Shown: piece after piece, positions 1-5,285 of the stretch
Layout of the letters: each line of letters starts with the position of its first letter
How positions within the stretch are numbered: position 1 is the stretch's first letter
NCBI GenBank assembly: GCA_017651385.1
Contig: JAGCCY010000159.1
Coordinates: forward strand, 1-5,285
Direction: 5' to 3'
Source: Lachnospiraceae bacterium
GTDB taxonomy: Bacteria; Bacillota; Clostridia; Lachnospirales; Lachnospiraceae
Length of the DNA: 5,285 bases
Made by a program: the position numbers and the translations under genes
Notes under the pieces: generated by a model
What the model was told of the DNA's origin: nothing
Database searches by the model: none
Seen by the model: the letters and a program-made list of their open reading frames with translations, nothing else

Positions 1-1611
1 AAGTTTGCCGTTATCCCGCTGATGAAGACCTATACTCGGCTCATCGAGAATATATGTAACACCCACAAGACCCGAGCCTATCTGTGTCGCAAGTCTTATT
101 CTCTGTGCCTCGCCGCCCGAAAGAGAAGATGTCGCGCGCGACAGGGTAAGATAGTTAAGACCGACATCCCGCAAAAATTTAACGCGGAGATCTATCTGCT
201 CAAGGATCTGCCTTCCTATAAATCTCTGCTGATCGGTAAGTTTGATCGTTTCCAGAAAATCTATCAGTCTTGTAACCGAAAAGCTTGTTATATCAAAAAT
301 ATTAAGCCCACCGACGGTAACGGCCAAAAACTCCTTTTTAAGCCTCTTACCGCCGCATTCTTCGCACGGAGTGATATTCATAAAAGTCTCGTATTCGGCT
401 TTTGCGGTCTGTGAGAAGGTCTCTCTGTATCTCATTCTGCAAAGTTCAAGTATACCTTCGAACGTCACCTCATAGGTACCCTGGCCGCGCTGACTTTTAT
501 AAGATATTTCAAATTTTTCTCCACCGTTTCCAAGCCACAGAAGGTCTTTGATCTTCTGTGGATAATCTTTAAACGGCGTATCCATGTCAAATTTATATTT
601 CTTCATGAGCGACTGCATGATGGCATACATCCAGCTTTTCTTGTCGTTCATTGACTTAAATCCGTTAATTACGACAGCGCCCTCATTAAGAGTCTTGGTC
701 TCATCGGGAATGATGAGTTCTCTCGCAAACTCCATCTTATAGCCAAGACCCGCACAAACGGGACAGGCTCCGAAAGGATTGTTAAAAGAAAAACTTCTGG
801 GTTCTATCTCCGGTATGCTTATCTCACAGTCCGGACACGCAAAATTGGACGAGAAGGATAATCTTTCCCCGTCGATCACATCAACGCTTAATAAGCCTTC
901 GGCAAGATCGAGCACCGTCTCGATCGAATCCGTAAGTCTTTTGTTGATATCAGGTCCCACAACAAGACGGTCGACGACGATCTCTATGGTGTGCTTTATA
1001 TTCTTATCAAGTTCTATCTCTTCGGTAAGTTCATAAAGGCTTCCGTCCACTATGGCACGGACATAGCCGGATCTTCTTGCCTTGTCTATGATCTTCTCGT
1101 GACGGCCTTTTTTGCCTCTTACAACAGGAGCCAGAAGCTGGATCCTGGTACCTTCCGGAAGCGTAAGGATCTTATCGACCATCTGGTCAACCGTCTGCCT
1201 TGAGATCTCTCTTCCGCAGACAGGACAATGAGCTATTCCGATACGCGCATAAAGAAGACGGAAATAATCGTATATTTCCGTAACGGTTCCCACTGTGGAT
1301 CTGGGGTTTCTGTTTGTGGATTTCTGATCGATCGAAATAGCGGGAGAAAGACCGTCGATCCTCTCCACATCGGGTTTTTCCATCATACCCAAAAACTGTC
1401 TTGCATAAGAAGAGAGGGACTCCATATATCTTCTCTGTCCCTCCGCATAGATCGTATCAAATGCAAGACTTGATTTACCGGAACCCGAAAGCCCGGTCAA
1501 AACAACAAGCTTATTTCTGGGTATATCCACGGTTAAACTCTTTAAATTATGTTCATTTGCTCCCTGAACGTGTATCACACCGCTTTTTGGGAGCATTTTC
1601 TGCTCTGCCAT
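1..1611 (-). CDS. uvrA: UvrA, excinuclease ABC subunit A (N-terminal 537 residues; 3' end outside window)
   Basis: UvrA is the cytoplasmic DNA-damage sensor of nucleotide excision repair. It is a dimeric ABC-type ATPase that loads UvrB onto lesions. The frame is open from the ATG at 1609-1611 to the left edge. Visible in order: the N-terminal Walker [10 protein letters not shown] (residues 40-48); the Q-loop region PAISIDQKS (90-98); a CPVC pair at 129-132 at the start of the UvrB-binding region; the first zinc module, C259-X2-C262 and C283-X2-C286, the second pair inside [15 protein letters not shown]; a DNA-binding insertion after it; the ABC signature [12 protein letters not shown] (497-508); and Walker B ending [13 protein letters not shown] (521-533). 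Family members are about 940-960 residues, so roughly 56 percent is present; the second ATPase domain lies off the window. No disruption is seen. The start is supported by an AGGAA ribosome binding site 5 bases upstream; Met6 is a less likely alternative. It lies 8 bases after the aminotransferase, without uvrB upstream in the window. Identification is secure. Confidence 0.98.
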   Translation of the reverse strand, partial: MAEQKMLPKSGVIHVQGANEHNLKSLTVDIPRNKLVVLTGLSGSGKSSLAFDTIYAEGQRRYMESLSSYARQFLGMMEKPDVERIDGLSPAISIDQKSTNRNPRSTVGTVTEIYDYFRLLYARIGIAHCPVCGREISRQTVDQMVDKILTLPEGTRIQLLAPVVRGKKGRHEKIIDKARRSGYVRAIVDGSLYELTEEIELDKNIKHTIEIVVDRLVVGPDINKRLTDSIETVLDLAEGLLSVDVIDGERLSFSSNFACPDCEISIPEIEPRSFSFNNPFGACPVCAGLGYKMEFARELIIPDETKTLNEGAVVINGFKSMNDKKSWMYAIMQSLMKKYKFDMDTPFKDYPQKIKDLLWLGNGGEKFEISYKSQRGQGTYEVTFEGILELCRMRYRETFSQTAKAEYETFMNITPCEECGGKRLKKEFLAVTVGGLNIFDITSFSVTRLIDFLETIKLTDQQRFIGRQILEQIDLRVKFLRDVGLNYLTLSRATSSLSGGEAQRIRLATQIGSGLVGVTYILDEPSIGLHQRDNGKL

Positions 1612-1616
1612 ATTAA

Positions 1617-1621
1617 TTCCT
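1617..1621 (-). promoter_or_regulatory. Ribosome binding site of uvrA, overlapping the preceding stop codon
   Basis: Minus-strand AGGAA with a 5-base spacer before the uvrA ATG. Its first two bases are the last two bases of the aminotransferase TAG stop (1620-1622). This arrangement suggests that ribosomes finishing the aminotransferase could re-initiate on uvrA. The site is seen directly; the coupling is inferred. Confidence 0.7.
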
Positions 1622-2714
1622 ATCTGTATTCATTACATGCTTTTATAACTGTATCTATCTCTTCTTCTGTCATCTCCGGAAACAGATGGAGCGTAGCGCA
1701 GTGTGCCGCAAGATCCTCGGCATTTAAACAGTCGCCGGCCTTATATCCAAGGTGTGCATATGCTTTCTGAAGATGACACGGCACGGGATAATGTCTGTTA
1801 CATTCTATATCCTTATCCTTCATATATTCAAGAAAGTTATCGGGATCGGGTACCTTTATCTCATAAAGATGAAATACGGGCTCTGTGTTGGCGGGATGAG
1901 CCTGATGAACTATAAGCGGATTTGTAATCTCCGATAAATATCTTTTTCCGATATATCTGCGCCTTTTAGTCCACTCGGGCAGATACTTAAGGCTTACGCT
2001 CAACACCGCACCCATCATGCCTTCAAGGCGGTAATTGTAACCGATCATCTCGTGATAATATCTTACGCGGCAGCCCTGGTTTTTCATCGTATCCACGGTA
2101 TTAAAATATGCCTCGTTATCGGTAGTCACGCTGCCGCCTTCGCCGAACGCGTAGAGATTTTTACCGGGGTAAAAAGAAAAACATCCCATTTCTCCGAGCG
2201 TACCGACATTTTTACCTTCATATACCGCACCATGAGCCTGCGCACAGTCTTCGACAACGAAAAGACCGTTTTCTTTTGCGATCTTATCTATGGCATTAAA
2301 ATCAAACGGCTGTCCGTATAAATGCACGCCGATTATGGCTTTTGTCCTGTCCGTGATCTTTTTCTTTACGCTTTCCGCATCGATTTCCCATGTATCTTCA
2401 GTACAATCGGCAAAAACCGGAGTCGCACCCGTATAGGTGACTCCCCACGCCGTTGCTATGTAAGTATTGGCAGGTACTATCACCTCATCCCCGGGACCGA
2501 TATTAAGTGCGGTCATTGCGGCATGAAGCGCGCTTGTGCCGTTATTAACGCCCGAAGCATATTTCGTGCCCACAAAGTCTGCGAACTCTTTATCGAATTT
2601 ATCCGTATATTTTCCGCCCGAAAACGCCGTATCCTTACACACGTTTTCGATGGCTTTAAGATATTCTTCTCTGTGTTTTTCAAAATCTCTTGAAAGATCT
2701 ATTCTTTTAAGCAT
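1620..2714 (-). CDS. DegT/DnrJ/EryC1/StrS family PLP-dependent sugar aminotransferase
   Basis: This enzyme family transfers an amino group, usually from glutamate, to a keto-sugar nucleotide (a 3- or 4-keto-6-deoxyhexose linked to dTDP or UDP) in the cytoplasm, giving amino sugars for surface glycans. The 364 residues match the usual family length. Visible: NNGTSALHAAMTAL (58-70), which cradles the PLP phosphate; DEVIVPANTYIATA (76-89); VVEDCAQAHGA (153-163) with Asp156 expected to pair with the PLP ring nitrogen and Gln159 stacking on it; SFYPGKNLYAFGEGG (180-194) with Lys185 as the likely Schiff-base lysine; and GYNYRLEGMMGAVL (225-238). The DxAQAHGA and FYPGKN wording resembles the 3-aminotransferases FdtB and QdtB, but substrate position cannot be settled from sequence, so no symbol is given. 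The usual Gln in the segment after NYR (often IQAAVL) is Met here. The ATG directly follows the stop of the upstream glycosyltransferase. All catalytic residues are present, so it is probably active. Confidence 0.95.
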   Translation of the reverse strand: MLKRIDLSRDFEKHREEYLKAIENVCKDTAFSGGKYTDKFDKEFADFVGTKYASGVNNGTSALHAAMTALNIGPGDEVIVPANTYIATAWGVTYTGATPVFADCTEDTWEIDAESVKKKITDRTKAIIGVHLYGQPFDFNAIDKIAKENGLFVVEDCAQAHGAVYEGKNVGTLGEMGCFSFYPGKNLYAFGEGGSVTTDNEAYFNTVDTMKNQGCRVRYYHEMIGYNYRLEGMMGAVLSVSLKYLPEWTKRRRYIGKRYLSEITNPLIVHQAHPANTEPVFHLYEIKVPDPDNFLEYMKDKDIECNRHYPVPCHLQKAYAHLGYKAGDCLNAEDLAAHCATLHLFPEMTEEEIDTVIKACNEYR

Positions 2715-2732
2715 TTATCTGCTCTCTTCCTT
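2715..2732 (-). promoter_or_regulatory. Stop-start junction TAAATG with the aminotransferase ribosome binding site inside the upstream gene
   Basis: The glycosyltransferase TAA (2715-2717) is followed at once by the aminotransferase ATG (2712-2714). The only Shine-Dalgarno-like sequence is AAGGAAGAG (2724-2732), lying inside the last codons of the glycosyltransferase. Its AAGGA core is about 13 bases from the ATG, longer than ideal. A weak, distant site combined with zero spacing suggests translation of the aminotransferase depends on ribosomes arriving from upstream. The coupling is inferred. Confidence 0.5.
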
Positions 2733-3443
2733 AAACGTCTTATGAAGTCTTTTTATGTTTGAAAGATAATTCTTTATAGTCTTCGGAATATTTACGGTCG
2801 TATTGTAATCTTCCTGCCATTCAACCGGCATATCATATATTTTTATACCGTCGCGCTCAGCTCTTAACAGAAATTCTATCGTATAAAACCAGCCCTTGTC
2901 GTTTCCGCATTCCCCGATAAGACGCTCTCCGGTCTCTTTTCTTACAAAAGTAAAACCGCATACCGCATCCGTGGCCTTCATCTTAAGAACACTTTTTAAT
3001 AAAACAACAAGTCCTTTTGAAGTGATCTTCCTGTACCATTTTCGGCCCTGCGTGTCGGACAGTTTGCTGAACCTGGTCCCGTTAACATAGCACAGATCGG
3101 GATCCGAATCAAATGCCTCAAGCATCTTTTTTACATACTTAAGATCCGTTGAAAGGTCGATATCCATATAGCCGACTATATCCCTTGTATTGTTCTCGAT
3201 ACCGGTCTTGAAAGCCACACCTACTCCGCGTTCTTCGATACGCATATATGTTACTTCGGGATACTTTTCTTCAAGAGCCTTTCCTATCTTGGGAGTATCA
3301 TCATCCGACCCGTTATCGATAATGGTCATATCAAACGGACACTCAAGGTTTTCCTTAAGATATGCATATGCGTTCTCTATCCCTTTTGAAAGTCTTAAAT
3401 GCTCATTAAGTACCGGAAAAAGAAAATTTACACCGTTTATCAT
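2715..3443 (-). CDS. Family 2 glycosyltransferase, dolichyl-phosphate-glucose/mannose synthase-like, soluble
   Basis: A GT-A fold glycosyltransferase that probably moves a sugar from a nucleotide donor to a polyprenyl phosphate or glycan acceptor at the inner face of the membrane. Over 242 residues: an N-terminal FLFPVLNE (7-14); IIDNGSDDDT (41-50), the nucleotide-binding acidic loop; ERGVGVAFKTGI (71-82); a metal-binding DxD as MDIDLSTD (93-100; Asp94, Asp96); GTRF (122-125); DAVCGFTFV (159-167), comparable to the CGFKLF motif of ALG5-type enzymes; and DKGWFYTIEFLLRAERDGI (182-200) followed by MPVEW (205-209), the usual acceptor-side end of this subfamily. No membrane helix is visible; the C-terminal 25 residues are basic and could associate with the membrane surface. 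The start has an AAGGA site 7 bases upstream. It stands 12 bases after the membrane-bound glycosyltransferase and its stop codon abuts the aminotransferase ATG. The family is clear; the donor and acceptor are unknown. Confidence 0.92.
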   Translation of the reverse strand: MINGVNFLFPVLNEHLRLSKGIENAYAYLKENLECPFDMTIIDNGSDDDTPKIGKALEEKYPEVTYMRIEERGVGVAFKTGIENNTRDIVGYMDIDLSTDLKYVKKMLEAFDSDPDLCYVNGTRFSKLSDTQGRKWYRKITSKGLVVLLKSVLKMKATDAVCGFTFVRKETGERLIGECGNDKGWFYTIEFLLRAERDGIKIYDMPVEWQEDYNTTVNIPKTIKNYLSNIKRLHKTFKEESR

Positions 3444-3450
3444 TTATTTT

Positions 3451-3455
3451 TCCTT
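3451..3455 (-). promoter_or_regulatory. Ribosome binding site of the soluble glycosyltransferase
   Basis: Minus-strand AAGGA in the 12-base gap after the TAG (3456-3458) of the membrane-bound glycosyltransferase, 7 bases before the ATG at 3441-3443. It supports that start codon and separate initiation of this gene. Confidence 0.7.
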
Positions 3456-4382
3456 CTATAAAATCTTCTCAATATCGGAAATTACATAATCGTTATGTTT
3501 AAAAACAACATTCAATATAGCCGACTGATATTTGAGCACGATCGAAAGGAGCAAAAATACTCCGAAAAAGCCTACAGATAAAAATCCCATGATCGACAGC
3601 CAGCCGTCTGCGGTGTTGTGATGCAGTAATATATCTGACAGTATGAATATCGCGATTACGACCGTAATTATCAAAAACATTACCGACAGGAAACTTGAAA
3701 GGCTTTCAAGGAAGTGGGTAAAATACACAAAAGAATCGATCGCAAGACTCATACGGCCCGTTGAATCTCTTTTGACTCCTTTTATGGGATCGTATACCAC
3801 ATGCTCGGTTTTTAAGCCGCTGCTCGCATAAACCGCTTTTCTGTAAGGTATGTATGTACCCATGGATTTTGCTCTGTTTATGGCGCGTCTTGTTATGATC
3901 CTGAAAGTCTCATTCTGTAGCTTTGAACCTTTTTCACGGGAAAATGCATTGAATATCCTGTAAAACAGTCTCGATGACGTTTTGGGCTTCGATGACGAAC
4001 ATGCGGATACTATATCATAACCTTCAAGCATCTTTTCATATACCCGGCTTATAACATCTATGTCATAGTCCATGACCGTAGTATCAAATTCATACACAAA
4101 ATCACCTATGGCAAGGTCTCTTCCGGCATTCATCGCGCTTTCGAGTCCCTGATGATAACTCATATGTATGACGTTTACCACCATGTCCCTGTCTTTGCTT
4201 TTACAAAATCCTCTGACGGTCTCAACCTCATTACCCAAAGAAGCATCATCCACACATACAAGCTCGATCTTTGAAAACTTCTCATATAAATATGTAATGG
4301 TTTTATCAAGAAAATCTTTAAGCCCGTCTTCATTGTTGTAAAGATAAACAACCAGGGATACAAATTTATTTTCTTTTTCCAT
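3456..4382 (-). CDS. Family 2 glycosyltransferase with two C-terminal membrane helices (GtrB/DPM1-like, divergent)
   Basis: Probably transfers a sugar from a nucleotide donor to a polyprenyl-phosphate carrier at the cytoplasmic membrane, as bacterial GtrB-type enzymes do. The GT-A domain occupies about residues 1-215: VVYLYNNE (11-18) stands where VVPVYNE is usual; VDDASLG (44-50) is the acidic nucleotide-binding loop; SYHQGLESAMNAG (75-87) matches the NxGKxxALxxG segment; and GDFVYEFD (93-100) replaces the usual metal-binding D-x-D with Glu98-Phe-Asp100. VKRDSTGRMSLAIDSFVYF (203-221) corresponds to the R-x-x-G-E-S-K-Y amphipathic segment of GtrB. Hydrophobic helices at about 230-251 and 262-284, with a short polar loop between, match the two-helix anchor of the family, as does the length of 308. 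The start is fixed by an AGGAGG site 7 bases upstream. The fold and location are well supported; the sugar and the activity of the altered motif are not. Confidence 0.88.
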   Translation of the reverse strand: MEKENKFVSLVVYLYNNEDGLKDFLDKTITYLYEKFSKIELVCVDDASLGNEVETVRGFCKSKDRDMVVNVIHMSYHQGLESAMNAGRDLAIGDFVYEFDTTVMDYDIDVISRVYEKMLEGYDIVSACSSSKPKTSSRLFYRIFNAFSREKGSKLQNETFRIITRRAINRAKSMGTYIPYRKAVYASSGLKTEHVVYDPIKGVKRDSTGRMSLAIDSFVYFTHFLESLSSFLSVMFLIITVVIAIFILSDILLHHNTADGWLSIMGFLSVGFFGVFLLLSIVLKYQSAILNVVFKHNDYVISDIEKIL

Positions 4383-4389
4383 CGGCGAT

Positions 4390-4395
4390 CCTCCT
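4390..4395 (-). promoter_or_regulatory. Strong Shine-Dalgarno site of the membrane glycosyltransferase
   Basis: A perfect minus-strand AGGAGG, 7 bases from the ATG at 4380-4382, in the 26-base gap after the oxidoreductase stop. It is the best ribosome binding site in the window and fixes the start. It also means this gene can be translated independently of the interrupted gene in front of it. Confidence 0.85.
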
Positions 4396-4408
4396 ATAAA
4401 AAACAGAT

Positions 4409-5285
4409 TTACAGATACTCATCCAGATCGTAGACCGTATTGATCTTGCCCGATAAAACACTTATAAACTTAGGCTCATCCGACATTACCTTTATTGCTG
4501 TGGGTCTTGAGTCGTCCACCTCCGACGACAAAAGGATCGGTTTTATCGAAAAAAGTGAGTTTTCGTATTCGTATGCGTACTCTTCTTTAAGGTATTTGTC
4601 GGCCAGATGAGACATATATGCCCAGGCGGTACCGGGTCTGCTTAAACAGTTTCCGCAATTTTCAAGGCAGGAAGGCAAACACCCGGTTTTATCCTGACAT
4701 GCAAATGTCGGAAGAACGTCATAACTTGTACTGTGAGGGGTAAAAGAAACCGCGGTCAGGGAATGATACCCTGTCAGTCCGAAAGGCATTATCGAAAAGA
4801 ACGGACCGTCCATTACGGTTATTCCGAGATTCTTTAATGCATCGGATGCCTTGCAGACGATGATCTCACAAAGCTCATATTTTATCTTAAAGAACTCTTT
4901 TTCAATGTTTTCCGTGATATCTATTATCCCGTTTACACCCGAATATGTGGCATTAAGTACATACGGCGTTTCATACATAACTTCAGCACCGTCTTTTTTT
5001 ACCGTTATTTCAAAAACGGAATCCGTTTTTACTATTGATCCGATACAGGCGTTAAAAACCAAATCAACACCGTCATGTGTCTTAAATTAATCGGTAAAAA
5101 ATTTACCCAGTACCTTTGCATCGTAAGTATATTCTTTTGTAAGAAAAGCGCCGTCGCACATTCCGGGTTTAAAATACTTATCGGTCGATATTTCTTCACA
5201 ATAGATGCCTGCGGCATGGCAAAAATCCACAAATCTTTCCCTGCTTGTCCACGAAAAATCCGCGGATGTCGCATATACCTGGCCA
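4409..5285 (-). pseudogene. FAD-dependent oxidoreductase (DAO superfamily), 5' end outside window, interrupted by an in-frame TAA
   Basis: The frame entering from the right edge gives 65 residues, a TAA at 5087-5089, then 225 more residues in the same frame to the TAA at 4409-4411. The upstream part (VYATSADFSWTSRERFVDF, then EYTYDAKVLGKFF) looks like the middle of D-amino-acid-oxidase-type flavoproteins, where an E-x-T/S-Y/F-D-x-x-x-L segment precedes a short strand and a VVNATG-like motif. That motif appears here as YVLNATYSGVN (residues 34-44 counted from the TTG at 5060-5062). FGLTGYHSLTAVSFTPH (94-110) and a C-terminal SVLSGKINTVYD (201-212) also fit. The FAD-binding Gly-x-Gly-x-x-Gly end lies off the window. 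Members usually have roughly 350-400 residues. A Cys cluster sits at 122-139. If the stop is real, the gene yields a truncated protein; the TTG and the first in-frame ATG (4976-4978) lack good ribosome binding sites. Substrate unknown; position at the front of glycan genes suggests a role in making or modifying a glycan precursor. Confidence 0.75.
5087..5089 (-). other. In-frame premature stop codon (TAA) within the oxidoreductase gene
   Basis: On the minus strand the codons run Phe-Phe-Thr-Asp-TAA-Phe-Lys-Thr-His-Asp, and the same frame is open on both sides. A single base change (for instance TTA to TAA) explains it. No frameshift is needed, because protein resembling the family continues without a change of frame. 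Confidence 0.85.

Noticed and set aside
22..1203. Several plus-strand open frames of 70-130 codons opposite uvrA
   Set aside because: They lie wholly antisense to a well-conserved uvrA frame, have no ribosome binding sites of note and resemble no family.
1612..1619. Terminator between the aminotransferase and uvrA
   Set aside because: The gap is 8 bases, and no GC-rich stem followed by a T run is seen there or in the other intergenic gaps.
1642..1673. Possible minus-strand promoter for uvrA: ATGACA (1668-1673) and TATAAA (1642-1647)
   Set aside because: The spacer is 20 bases, longer than the usual 16-18, and both boxes lie in the conserved coding end of the aminotransferase. Such matches are common by chance in AT-rich sequence.
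2052..2745. Plus-strand open frames of 69-123 codons opposite the aminotransferase
   Set aside because: Antisense shadows of a complete, motif-rich PLP enzyme gene.
4175..4363. 62-codon minus-strand frame inside the membrane glycosyltransferase
   Set aside because: An out-of-frame overlap within a clear GT2 gene that has a perfect ribosome binding site; no independent support.
5087..5089. Programmed readthrough or amino-acid recoding at the in-frame stop
   Set aside because: The codon is TAA, not the TGA or TAG used for selenocysteine or pyrrolysine. Other genes in the window end normally with TAA and TAG, and no stem-loop following the codon stands out by eye.
5032..5274. Open frame of 80 codons on the minus strand starting with an ATG at the right edge
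   Set aside because: It overlaps the oxidoreductase in another frame. The neighbouring frame (5284 to 5090) gives DAO-like sequence joined in frame to the rest of the gene, while this one has low-complexity, non-family content.

Overview
The window reads as a piece of a Firmicutes chromosome, most likely a clostridial relative of the Lachnospiraceae. The basis is the UvrA sequence style (the N-terminal [10 protein letters not shown] region, Cys-X2-Cys pairs, and AGA/ATA-rich codon use in a moderate-GC background), AGGAGG-type ribosome binding sites and very short gene spacing. This placement is by recognition, not by a search.

All genes lie on the minus strand and are read from right to left. 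In transcription order they are: (1) a FAD-dependent oxidoreductase of the DAO superfamily, cut by the right edge and interrupted by an in-frame TAA at 5087-5089; (2) a membrane-anchored family 2 glycosyltransferase of 308 residues with two C-terminal membrane helices (3456-4382); (3) a soluble family 2 glycosyltransferase of 242 residues resembling dolichyl-phosphate-glucose synthases (2715-3443); (4) a DegT/DnrJ/EryC1/StrS-type PLP sugar aminotransferase of 364 residues (1620-2714); and (5) the first 537 residues of UvrA, the damage-recognition ATPase of nucleotide excision repair, cut by the left edge (1-1611).

The intergenic gaps are 26, 12, 0 and 8 bases. I see no terminator and no convincing promoter, so the five genes look like one transcription unit. 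The first four form a glycan module: the aminotransferase would make an amino-deoxy sugar nucleotide, the two glycosyltransferases would move sugars to a lipid carrier or a growing surface glycan, and the oxidoreductase would oxidise or modify a small-molecule or sugar precursor. UvrA appears to be a housekeeping gene sitting at the downstream end of this module, with its ribosome binding site overlapping the aminotransferase stop codon.

The most notable feature is the lone in-frame TAA in the oxidoreductase. Recognisable protein continues in the same frame on both sides, so it is either a recent nonsense mutation or a sequence error. No CRISPR array, tRNA, rRNA, mobile element or direct-repeat system is visible, and no stretch over 300 bases lacks a gene.
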